Part shown: piece by piece, positions 34,249-41,975 of the stretch
How the letters are laid out: every line of letters begins with the position of its first letter
Numbering within the stretch: position 1 is the first letter of the stretch
DNA from: Sphingomonas kyeonggiensis
GTDB taxonomy: Bacteria; Pseudomonadota; Alphaproteobacteria; Sphingomonadales; Sphingomonadaceae
Length of the DNA: 64,000 bases
Direction of reading: 5' to 3'
Assembly: GCF_030812785.1 (NCBI RefSeq)
Contig: NZ_JAUSTJ010000003.1
Span: 1,275,116 to 1,339,115 of the forward strand
Notes under the pieces: generated by a model
Seen by the model: only the letters and a program-made list of their open reading frames with translations
What the model was told of the DNA's origin: nothing
The model's database searches: none
Made by a program: the position numbers and the translations under genes

Positions 34249-35682
34249 TTGGGTGATGGGCTGAGCGTTGTGCTCGATCTGGGTAAGACCTTGTCGAAGC
34301 TCAGCCTCTGGGACGAATCGGGCGCGATGATCGCGCGGCGGACGCGCCCCAATGCGCCGATATCGGCGACGATCGGCGAGGCGGAGGTCCGTGTGCTCGA
34401 TGCGGCGGGGATCGAGGCCTGGGCGGTGGAGGTGCTGCGCGAGTTCGCCCGATTCGGCCGGGTGGCGCGAATCATCCCCGTCGGCCACGGCGCGGCGGCG
34501 GCGATCGTGCGGAACGGGGCGCTGGCGGCACCGCCGCTCGATTACGAGCAGGCGATCCCCGCGGACTGCGTCGCCGCCTATCTGAACCAGCGCGATCCGT
34601 TCGCGCGCACCGGCTCGCCCGCGCTGCCCGACGGGCTCAACCTGGGCCTGCAGCTCCATTATCTCGACATGCTCGATCCCTGGCTGCTGAGCGGCGACGC
34701 GACGATCCTGCCCTGGCCGCAATATTGGGCCTGGTGCTTTTCGGGCGTGGCGGCATCCGAGGTGACCAGCCTGGGCTGCCATAGCGATCTCTGGTGCCCG
34801 GCCTCGGGCAGGCCTTCGGCGCTGGCGGAGCGGCGCGGCTGGGCGGCGCGGCTGGCGCCGCTGCGGCATGCGGGCGAGGCGATCGGGACGATCCGCGCCG
34901 AATGGGCGGCGCGGACCGGGCTGCCCGGCGACGTCGCGGTGCATTGCGGGCTGCATGATTCGAACGCGGCGCTGCTGGCGGCGCGGGGCTTTGCCGAGAT
35001 CGCCGACGGCGAGGCGACGGTGCTGTCGACCGGCACCTGGTTCGTCGCGATGCGGACGCCGGGCAAGGGCGCGCGGGTCGACCTGGCGGGGCTGCCCGAG
35101 GCGCGGGACTGCCTGGTCAATGTCGACGTGCACGGCACCCCGATCCCCTCCGCCCGCTTCATGGGCGGGCGCGAGATCGAGCTGTTGACGGGCATCGACA
35201 CAAGGCGGGTGGACATCAATCCGGACCAGCCGGCGATCATCGCGGCGCTGCCCGGCGTGGTCGCGGCGGGGGCGATGGTGTTGCCGACGCTGACCTCGGG
35301 CGTGGGGCCGTTCCCCGGCGGGGCGACGCGCTGGATCAACCGGCCGGGCGAGTCGATCGAACTGCGCGCGGCGGTGTGCCTCTATGCCGCGATGGTCGCC
35401 GATGCCTCGCTCGAGCTGATCGGCACGAAGGAGCGGGTGCTGGTCGAGGGCCGGTTCGGCGAGGCGCAGGCGTTTGTCCGCACGCTTGCCACGCTGCGGC
35501 CCGACCTGCGCGTGCTCGTCTCGAACCAGCATAACGACGTGTCCTATGGCGCGCTGCGGCTGACCGATCCGGCACTCGCGCCGCCTTCGGAGCTGGTCCA
35601 GGTGCAGCCGCTCGATTGCGATCTGGCCGGCTACGCCGCACGCTGGCGCGCCCTGGTAGCGGGCAGCAGCGAGGCAGCATGA
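34249..35682 (+). CDS. rhaB: FGGY-family rhamnulokinase
   Basis: A 477-residue FGGY-type sugar kinase. The N-terminal nucleotide-site strand is VVLDLGKTLSKLSLWD. The central HCGLHDSNAALLAARG and LSTGTWFVAM segments are the usual FGGY hinge and phosphate loop, and LIGTKERVLVEGRFGEAQAF is the C-terminal ATP-binding part. The start is TTG 34249 with an AGGGGAGG ribosome binding site; no ATG fits the conserved N-terminus. By context it phosphorylates L-rhamnulose to L-rhamnulose-1-phosphate. It shares a 4-bp ATGA overlap with the following lldD-type gene. Confidence 0.87.
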   Translation: MGDGLSVVLDLGKTLSKLSLWDESGAMIARRTRPNAPISATIGEAEVRVLDAAGIEAWAVEVLREFARFGRVARIIPVGHGAAAAIVRNGALAAPPLDYEQAIPADCVAAYLNQRDPFARTGSPALPDGLNLGLQLHYLDMLDPWLLSGDATILPWPQYWAWCFSGVAASEVTSLGCHSDLWCPASGRPSALAERRGWAARLAPLRHAGEAIGTIRAEWAARTGLPGDVAVHCGLHDSNAALLAARGFAEIADGEATVLSTGTWFVAMRTPGKGARVDLAGLPEARDCLVNVDVHGTPIPSARFMGGREIELLTGIDTRRVDINPDQPAIIAALPGVVAAGAMVLPTLTSGVGPFPGGATRWINRPGESIELRAAVCLYAAMVADASLELIGTKERVLVEGRFGEAQAFVRTLATLRPDLRVLVSNQHNDVSYGALRLTDPALAPPSELVQVQPLDCDLAGYAARWRALVAGSSEAA

Positions 35683-36827
35683 AGGCGGCATCGATCCTGG
35701 ACTATCGCGAACTGGCGCGGCGGCGGCTGCCGCGCTTCCTGTTCGACTATATCGATGGCGGCTCGTACGCCGAGGTGACGCTCGGCCGGAACGTCGCCGA
35801 CCTGGAGGCGGTGGCGCTGCGCCAGCGGGTGCTGCGCGACATCTCCGACATCGACCTGTCCACGACGCTGTTCGGCCAGAGGCTGGCGATGCCGATGGCG
35901 CTGGGGCCGGTGGGACTGGCGGGGCTCAATGCGCGGCGCGGGGAGGTGCAGGCGGCGCGGGCCGCGGAGGCGGCGGGGGTGCCGTTCACCTTGTCGACCG
36001 TCTCGGCCTGCCCGCTCAGCGAAGTGGCGGGTGCGGTGGCGACGCCGCCCTGGTTCCAGCTCTACATGATCCGCGACCGCGGCTTCATGATCGACCTGAT
36101 GCAGCAGGCGGGCGCTGCCCGTTGCCCGGTGCTGGTCTTCACTGTCGATATGCCGGTGCCGGGCACGCGCTACCGCGACTATCGTTCGGGCCTGGCTGGG
36201 GCGCCGGGGCTGGGCGGATCGCTGCGCCGGCTCGGCCAGGCGGCGACGCATCCGCGCTGGGCCTGGGACGTCGGGCTGTGGGGCCGGCCGCACCATCTCG
36301 GCAATGTCGCGCCGGTGCTGAAGGGCAAGACTGGGCTCAACGACTTCTTCGCCTGGATGCGCGACAATTTCGACCCGGCGATCCGCTGGGACGACCTGGA
36401 TTTCATCCGCCAGCACTGGAAGGGGCCGATCGTGCTCAAGGGCGTGCTCGACGCCGAGGATGCCCGCGAAGCGGCGGCGCGGGGTGTGGACGGGGTGATC
36501 GTCTCCAACCATGGCGGGCGTCAGCTCGACGGGGTGCCGTCCACCGCCCGGGCGCTGCCGGCGATCGCCGATGCGGTCGGAGACCGGCTGACCCTGATGG
36601 CGGACGGCGGGATCCGCTCGGGGCTCGACGTGGTGCGGATGCTCGCACTGGGGGCGAAGGGCGTGCTGCTCGGCCGGGCCTGGGCCTGGGCGCTCGCCGG
36701 GGCAGGCGAGGCCGGGGTGGCGCATGTGTTGCGCCTGCTCGAGGCCGAGATGCGCGTCGCGATGGGGCTGACCGGCGTGACGCGGGTCGAACAGATCAAC
36801 GAGAAGATACTCGCGGGAGGGGAATAA
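35679..36827 (+). CDS. lldD: FMN-dependent L-lactate dehydrogenase (alpha-hydroxy-acid oxidising)
   Basis: A 382-residue member of the FMN alpha-hydroxy-acid dehydrogenase family. It shows DYIDGGSYAEVTL near the N-terminus, the active-site signature SNHGGRQLDG (His base, about residue 275), and the FMN phosphate site ADGGIRSGLDVVRMLALGAK. It would oxidise the L-lactate made by the rhaD dehydrogenase domain to pyruvate, passing electrons to quinone. Placed inside the kinase-lldD-rhaT-tpiA unit, it completes the lactaldehyde branch. It overlaps the kinase by ATGA and is one base from rhaT. Confidence 0.9.
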   Translation: MKAASILDYRELARRRLPRFLFDYIDGGSYAEVTLGRNVADLEAVALRQRVLRDISDIDLSTTLFGQRLAMPMALGPVGLAGLNARRGEVQAARAAEAAGVPFTLSTVSACPLSEVAGAVATPPWFQLYMIRDRGFMIDLMQQAGAARCPVLVFTVDMPVPGTRYRDYRSGLAGAPGLGGSLRRLGQAATHPRWAWDVGLWGRPHHLGNVAPVLKGKTGLNDFFAWMRDNFDPAIRWDDLDFIRQHWKGPIVLKGVLDAEDAREAAARGVDGVIVSNHGGRQLDGVPSTARALPAIADAVGDRLTLMADGGIRSGLDVVRMLALGAKGVLLGRAWAWALAGAGEAGVAHVLRLLEAEMRVAMGLTGVTRVEQINEKILAGGE

Positions 36828-36828
36828 G

Positions 36829-37884
36829 ATGGGCGGAAATCCGCTGATAGGCGTATTGTTTCATTGGCTTGGCGGGCTTTCCTCCGCCAGCTTCTATGTA
36901 CCGTACCGCCGCATCCGGGGCTGGTCCTGGGAGATATTCTGGCTGGTCGGCGGGGTCTTCTCCTGGCTGATCGCGCCCTGGCTGTTCGCCTCGATCCAGA
37001 CGCACGACCTGCTCGGCGTGCTGACCCGCACCCCGCAATCGACCCTGCTCTGGTGCTGGTTCTGGGGCGCGATGTGGGGCTTTGGCGGGCTCACCTTCGG
37101 GCTGACCATGCGCTATCTCGGCCTGTCGCTCGGTATGGCGGTGGCGCTCGGCCTTACCACGGTGATCGGCACGATGGGGCCGCCGATCTTCCGCGGCACG
37201 CTGGGCGAGCTCGCCGGCACGCTGAGCGGACAGATGACCTTTGTCGGCATCCTGATCACGCTCGCCGGCATCCTGGTCGTCGCCGCGGCCGGGCGACGCA
37301 AGGAGTGCGAGATGGCCGGCGCGACGGCACAGCAGAGCGTCAGCGAGTTCAACCTGCCCAAGGGCCTCGCCATCGCGGTCTTCTCCGGCGTGATGTCGGG
37401 CTGCTTCGCCTGGGGGCTCGACGCCGGGGCGCCAATCCGCGCCGCCACCGTCGCGGCGGGGACCGACCCGCTATGGCAGGGGCTGCCGGTGCTGTGCGTC
37501 GTGCTGCTCGGCGGCTTCACCACCAATTTCCTGTGGTGCGGCTGGCTGATCCTCAAGAACCGCTCGGCGCCGCAGCTTGCCGGGGCCGGCACCAGCGAGA
37601 AGCCGCCGCTGCTGCGCAACTATGCGCTGGCTGCGCTGGGCGGCACTTTGTGGTACTTCCAGTTCTTCTTCTACACGATGGGCGAGAGCCAGATGGGGAA
37701 GTACGGCTTCTCCTCCTGGACGCTGCACATGGCGAGCATCATCCTGTTCTCGACGCTCTGGGGCTTCGCGCTCAAGGAGTGGGCGGGGGTCAAGCTGGGC
37801 ACCAAATCGCTGGTCTGGCTCGGCATCGGCGCGCTGCTGCTCTCCACAGTGGTGATCGGCGTCGGCAACTACCTCGCGGCATGA
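36829..37884 (+). CDS. rhaT: L-rhamnose:proton symporter RhaT
   Basis: A 351-residue membrane protein with about 10 hydrophobic segments and the RhaT pattern: MGGNPLIGVLFHWLGGLSSA at the start, FYVPYRRIRGWSWEIFWL, GFGGLTFGLTMRYLGLSLGM, and the C-terminal FYTMGESQMGKYGFSSWTLH. It imports L-rhamnose with protons. GGAGGGG lies 7 bases before ATG 36829. The following tpi gene starts inside its stop codon (ATGA). Confidence 0.95.
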   Translation: MGGNPLIGVLFHWLGGLSSASFYVPYRRIRGWSWEIFWLVGGVFSWLIAPWLFASIQTHDLLGVLTRTPQSTLLWCWFWGAMWGFGGLTFGLTMRYLGLSLGMAVALGLTTVIGTMGPPIFRGTLGELAGTLSGQMTFVGILITLAGILVVAAAGRRKECEMAGATAQQSVSEFNLPKGLAIAVFSGVMSGCFAWGLDAGAPIRAATVAAGTDPLWQGLPVLCVVLLGGFTTNFLWCGWLILKNRSAPQLAGAGTSEKPPLLRNYALAALGGTLWYFQFFFYTMGESQMGKYGFSSWTLHMASIILFSTLWGFALKEWAGVKLGTKSLVWLGIGALLLSTVVIGVGNYLAA

Positions 37885-38582
37885 GCATGGCGAGGCGCCC
37901 GCTGATCCTGGGCAACTGGAAGCTGCACGGGCTGGGCGCCGACCTGGCCGAGATCGCACGGATCGACGCGGCGGTGGCGGAGCTCGGCGTCGAGGCGGGG
38001 CTGATGCTGCCGGCGACGCTGGTCGAGCGCGCGGCGCGGCAGATGCGGGCCTTGGCGATCGGCGGGCAGGATTGCCACCCGGCCGCCGAGGGCGCGCATA
38101 CCGGCGGCGTCTCCGCGGCGATGCTGCGCGATGCCGGGGCGACGGTCACGCTGGCCGGACATAGCGAGACGCGCGAGGACGGGCTGAGCGTTGCGGCCAA
38201 GGCACGCTCGGCGCAGGCGGCCGGGCTGTCGGTGGTGATCTGCGTCGGCGAGAGCGAACGCTCGGCCGATGCGCGGGCGCTGGTGGCGGCGCAGTTGCGC
38301 GCGTCGCTGCCGCCCGAGCTCGACTGGTCGCGGGCGGCCATCGCCTATGAGCCCGTCTGGTGCATCGGTGGGGACGCGGTGCCCGACGAAACGCACCTCG
38401 CCCGGATCTTCGAGATGCTGCGGGCCGAGGCGGGTACGGCGCGGCTGCTCTATGGCGGCGCGGTCGATGGCGGCAATGCCGAGGCGCTGCTGGCGCTGCC
38501 CGAAGTCGATGGGCTGCTGGTCGGGCGGGCGAGCCGCTCGGCCACGGACTTGGTGCCGGTGCTGGAGGCCGCGGCGGGCTAG
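37881..38582 (+). CDS. tpiA: Triosephosphate isomerase-like protein of the rhamnose operon
   Basis: A 233-residue TIM-barrel enzyme, slightly short for the family (about 250). Catalytic residues are in place: Lys in GNWKLHG, His in AGHSETRE and Glu in AYEPVWCIG. The phosphate-gripping loop 6, usually AIGTGK, reads CIGGDAV here, while the loop-8 GGAVDGGN is normal. Its job by context is to turn DHAP from the aldolase into glyceraldehyde-3-phosphate. Because of the loop change it may act on a related phosphoketose instead. It begins in the rhaT stop codon (ATGA) and is the last gene of the unit. Confidence 0.85.
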   Translation: MSMARRPLILGNWKLHGLGADLAEIARIDAAVAELGVEAGLMLPATLVERAARQMRALAIGGQDCHPAAEGAHTGGVSAAMLRDAGATVTLAGHSETREDGLSVAAKARSAQAAGLSVVICVGESERSADARALVAAQLRASLPPELDWSRAAIAYEPVWCIGGDAVPDETHLARIFEMLRAEAGTARLLYGGAVDGGNAEALLALPEVDGLLVGRASRSATDLVPVLEAAAG

Positions 38583-38850
38583 GCCGTTCCTACAGGCGGG
38601 TTTCCGGCGACTCGGCAAAGTCCACGAAGTACACGCCAAAGCCGGGTTCCCGGCGGTGGAAGTTCACTAAGTTCGTACTAGTGGCGGCTGCGCCATGCGT
38701 GCCGCGCAACGGAATTGCGCGAACGGGATCCTATCTTTCCTACAGGTCAAAGAGCGGTCGGGGCATGCGCCCTGACCGCGTCAGCCCAGCAGGCGAAATC
38801 CTACATTGCAATGTGGTTCCCCGAGGAACTGGCTTTCCCCGAGCGACTCA
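38583..38850. other. Structured non-coding stretch after tpiA
   Basis: No convincing gene. It contains three TCCTACA copies (about 38587, 38738 and 38800), a 7-bp hairpin (CGCGCAA/TTGCGCG, 38703-38721), an 11-bp hairpin with one G-T pair (38754-38779), and a perfect 12-bp palindrome ACATTGCAATGT (38803-38814). It may be a dispersed intergenic repeat, a decayed element or an RNA; function unknown. Confidence 0.45.
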
Positions 38851-38952
38851 CTTTCCCCGGCGAAGGCCGGGGCCCAGACTAAGGAGTGCGCGGCGAAGAC
38901 GCGCCAAGGCGCGTGACGTTCAAGGCTGGGCCCCGGCCTTCGCCGGGGAAAG
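38851..38952. repeat. REP-like inverted repeat pair (27-bp arms)
   Basis: Perfectly complementary 27-bp arms at 38851-38877 and 38926-38952. Each folds as CCCCGGC-GAAG-GCCGGGG flanked by CTTT/CCAG. Same design as the pair at 24010 but a different outer sequence. It lies between the convergent tpiA and GH3 units. Confidence 0.8.
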
Positions 38953-38980
38953 AAGAGGGGCAGGGTACCGATGAAAATAG

Positions 38981-39090
38981 CCGTCACCCCGGTCCTGTGC
39001 CGGGGGCCACCAAGCCGCAAGTGCCGGTCTGGAGCTGCCTGTCCATGACTCGCCTCCCGGTGGACCCCGGCACAAGGCCGGGGTGACGGA
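38981..39090. repeat. Second REP-like inverted repeat pair, imperfect
   Basis: An arm starting CCGTCACCCCGG at 38981 and its near-complement ending CCGGGGTGACGG at about 39089 differ at two central positions over 25 bp. Each contains CCCCGG and CCGGGG around CCTGTG or CACAAG. This is a second REP type placed directly beside the first, 16 bp before the GH3 stop codon. Confidence 0.7.
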
Positions 39091-39105
39091 GTTGGTGGGT
39101 TATCC

Positions 39106-41655
39106 CTATTCGATCGGCTTGGTCGCGGTGACGCGGATGTCCTGCTTCAGCCGGATATCGTCCGAGGCCGCGCCGGCCAGCAGCTGATAGGCGCCGGCAC
39201 GCGCGATCCAATGGTGGCTTGCCGTGTCCCAATAGCCGAAGGCGCGGGGGTTCACCGCGATCTCCACCACCCGGCTCTCGCCCGGCTTGAGCGCGACCTT
39301 GGCAAAGCCGGCGAGCTGCTTGATCGGCTCGTCCGCCGTGCGATCGGCGCGGGCGACATAGAGCTGGACGACTTCCTTGCCGGTCCGCTTGCCGGTGTTG
39401 CGCACCGAAAGCCTGACCTTCAGCGGAGCGCCCGGCGCGACGCTGGCCGGGGCGGCGAGCCCGGCATAGGTGAAGCTGGTGTAGGACAGGCCATGGCCGA
39501 AGGCGAAGAGCGGGGTGACCCCCCGCGCCTCATAGCCGCGATAGCCGACCAGCAGCCCGTCGCTGTACTTGGCCTTCATCTCGGTCAGCACCGTCGGATC
39601 GTCGCTGCTCTTCGCCGGGAAGGTGACGGGCAGCTTGCCCGAGGGATTGACCTTGCCGGTGAGGATGCCGGCCAGCGCCGCGGCGCCTTCCTGGCCGGGC
39701 AGCCACATGTCGAGGATGCCGGGGACTTGCCCGGCCCAGGGCATGGTCATCGCCGCACCGGCATTGACCACCACCACGGTGGAGGGATTGGCCGCGGCAA
39801 CCGCGGAGATCAGCTTGTCCTGGTCGCCGGGCAGATCGAAATTCGCGCGGTCATAGCCTTCGCCCTCGGTCAGCGACGAGGAGCCGGCGATGACGATCGC
39901 GGCATCGGCGCGCTTCGCCGCGGCGATGGCGGCATCGAAATCGGGCCGGGGCGTGCGCACGCCGAACTTGAGCGCCTCATAGGGCGTCTGGCCGGTCACA
40001 TAGTCGAGCCGGATCGGATAGAGTTTCCCGCCCTCCAGCTGGACCGAGACGGTGCGCTGCGGGACCGGGAAGCCGATCACGTCGCGATTGTCGGCCTTGG
40101 CCGGGGTCGCCTTGTCGAGGATCGTCTTGCCGTCGAGCGCCAGCACGCCGGTGCCGGTGCCGCGGATGCTGAACTCATAGGTGCCGGTGGCCGGCGCGCG
40201 CAGCACGCCCGACCAGCGCATCGCCGCATAGCCGATCACCTTGGCGCTCGCGATGTTGGCGCTGATCCGCTTGGTGAAATCGGTGGCGCGCTGGCTCTTC
40301 ACCGGCGTGCCGCTGAAGTCGGCATTGGCGAAATAGTCCGCCTGGAGCCCGGTCTCCTTGCTGTCGGCCGAGGGGCTGAACAGCGCGGGATCGCCGGTGG
40401 GCGGGGTCTCTTCGCTGTCGACGCCCTTTTCGTAGACCACTTCGACGCCGGGCAGCGCCGCGCGGATCGCCTCGAGCGGGGTGACCAGCTTGTCGAACGG
40501 CGTCACGGCCGAGCTGCCGCCGCCCTGGATGCGGGCGATGGCGGCGTTGGGGCCGATCACGGCGAGCGTCCTGATACCCGGCTTGAGCGGCAGCACGCCG
40601 GCATTCTTGAGCAGGACGATCGCCTCTTCGGCCGCCGTCTGGGCAGTGGCGCGGTGACGCTCGCCGCCGATCTCGCCCTTGGGCAAGGGGCCGTCGAGCG
40701 CGCCGCTGCGGACGATCAGCCGGACGATGCGCCGGGCATTGTCGTCGAGCTGCGCCTTGCTGACCTCGCCGGCCTGCACCGCGGCGAGCAGCTTGGCGCC
40801 GAAATGCTGGGCGGGGCCGGGCATCTCGAGGTCGAGCCCGGCATTGACCGCCGCGGCGGTGCTGTGGGTCGCACCCCAATCGGAGACGACGAAGCCCCGG
40901 TATCCCCATTCCTTCTTGAGCAGGTCGGTCAGCAGCCAGGGGTTCTCGCTGGCATAGGTGCCGTTGACCTTGTTGTACGAGGCCATGACCGACCAGGGAT
41001 CGGCCTGCTTCACCACCATCTCGAAGGCCGGGAGGTAGATCTCGCGCAGCGTCCGCTCGTCGACGATCGAGTCCACGAAGAAACGGTTGGTCTCGTGGTT
41101 GTTCGCGGCGAAATGCTTGATCGAGACGCCGATGCCCTTGCCCTGGACGCCCGCGACATAGCCGAGCCCGAGCTCGCCGGCGAGCAGCGGGTCTTCCGAA
41201 TAGGTCTCGAAATTGCGGCCCCAGCGTGGGGTGCGGACGATGTTCACCGTCGGCGCGAGCAGCACCGCGGCGCCATAGCCGCGCGCCTCCTCGGCGATCG
41301 CGGCGCCGACGGCTTTCGCCAGGTCCGGGTTCCAGGTGGCGGCGAGGGCGACGCCGACCGGGAAGACGGTGGCGGGCTTGCCTTCGGGCGAGCGGACGCC
41401 GGTGGGCCCGTCGGTCACCTTGATGCCGGGGATGCCGAGGCGTGGGATCGACTGGAGCGTCATCGAACTCTCGCCGGCGAGCAGCGAGACCTTCTCCTCC
41501 AGCGTCAGCCGGCCCATCAGGTCATCGACCCGCTTCTCCAGCGGCGCGCGCTTCTCACGATAGGTCATGCGGTCATTCTGGGCCTGTGCGAGCGCGGGTG
41601 CACTCGCAATCAACGCCGCTGCGGCGACGCAGGCAAGGATATGCGACCTGCTCAT
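39106..41655 (-). CDS. bglX: Secreted GH3 beta-glucosidase with PA14 insert
   Basis: An 849-residue protein with a signal peptide (ILACVAAAALIASAPALAQ). The GH3 N-domain carries KVTDGPTGVRSP and the nucleophile Asp in FVVSDWGATHS (about residue 258), with SIKHFAANNHE binding substrate. The C-domain has VIGPNAA. A PA14-like insert (GLQADYFANADFSG to LALDGKTILDKA, about 425-540) is present, as in beta-glucosidases acting on bulky glycosides, and a fibronectin-III-like domain ends the protein. It is the last gene of the eight-gene rhamnoside operon and overlaps the preceding small gene by TAATG. Expected role: removal of terminal beta-linked glucose after rhamnose is cut off. Confidence 0.92.
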   Translation of the reverse strand: MSRSHILACVAAAALIASAPALAQAQNDRMTYREKRAPLEKRVDDLMGRLTLEEKVSLLAGESSMTLQSIPRLGIPGIKVTDGPTGVRSPEGKPATVFPVGVALAATWNPDLAKAVGAAIAEEARGYGAAVLLAPTVNIVRTPRWGRNFETYSEDPLLAGELGLGYVAGVQGKGIGVSIKHFAANNHETNRFFVDSIVDERTLREIYLPAFEMVVKQADPWSVMASYNKVNGTYASENPWLLTDLLKKEWGYRGFVVSDWGATHSTAAAVNAGLDLEMPGPAQHFGAKLLAAVQAGEVSKAQLDDNARRIVRLIVRSGALDGPLPKGEIGGERHRATAQTAAEEAIVLLKNAGVLPLKPGIRTLAVIGPNAAIARIQGGGSSAVTPFDKLVTPLEAIRAALPGVEVVYEKGVDSEETPPTGDPALFSPSADSKETGLQADYFANADFSGTPVKSQRATDFTKRISANIASAKVIGYAAMRWSGVLRAPATGTYEFSIRGTGTGVLALDGKTILDKATPAKADNRDVIGFPVPQRTVSVQLEGGKLYPIRLDYVTGQTPYEALKFGVRTPRPDFDAAIAAAKRADAAIVIAGSSSLTEGEGYDRANFDLPGDQDKLISAVAAANPSTVVVVNAGAAMTMPWAGQVPGILDMWLPGQEGAAALAGILTGKVNPSGKLPVTFPAKSSDDPTVLTEMKAKYSDGLLVGYRGYEARGVTPLFAFGHGLSYTSFTYAGLAAPASVAPGAPLKVRLSVRNTGKRTGKEVVQLYVARADRTADEPIKQLAGFAKVALKPGESRVVEIAVNPRAFGYWDTASHHWIARAGAYQLLAGAASDDIRLKQDIRVTATKPIE

Positions 41656-41975
41656 TATTTGATGGCGGCGAGATCGGTGGCGGTCTTGGCGAGGATCTCG
41701 TCGGTGAGCTTGCCGTCGGAATAGGCCTTGAGCTGGTTGAGGCTCAGCCCCTTGAACATGTCGTATTGCGGCAGGCCGATCATGCCGGGCAGGTTCTTGT
41801 CGATCACCGCCTTGCCCTGGGCATCGGCGACGATCTCCTGGATCGGCGTGTCGAGGGTGAATTTCGGGGCGGGGGCCGGCGTCGCGGCGGGCGCGGGGGC
41901 CGGGGCGGTCTGGGCCAGTGCGGTGCCCGGCAGCGCGAGCAGGGCGGCGATCAGCAGCTTGTTCATGTTCCTCAT
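41655..41975 (-). CDS. Small secreted protein of unknown function
   Basis: A 106-residue protein with a signal peptide (MNKLLIAALLALPGTALAQ), then an Ala/Pro linker and a compact about 65-residue domain (LDTPIQEIVADAQGKAVIDK through LKAYSDGKLTDEILAKTATD). No Cys or obvious catalytic residues; not recognised. It overlaps the CoA ligase stop by ATGA and the GH3 start by one base, so it is firmly part of the operon. It may be a periplasmic accessory or binding protein of the pathway. Confidence 0.8.
   Translation of the reverse strand: MRNMNKLLIAALLALPGTALAQTAPAPAPAATPAPAPKFTLDTPIQEIVADAQGKAVIDKNLPGMIGLPQYDMFKGLSLNQLKAYSDGKLTDEILAKTATDLAAIK

Noticed and set aside
38360..38974. A frame crossing tpiA and the following gap
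   Set aside because: Its tail covers the hairpins and REP repeats; repeats translated by chance give a protein-like string, but there is no start or ribosome site of its own.
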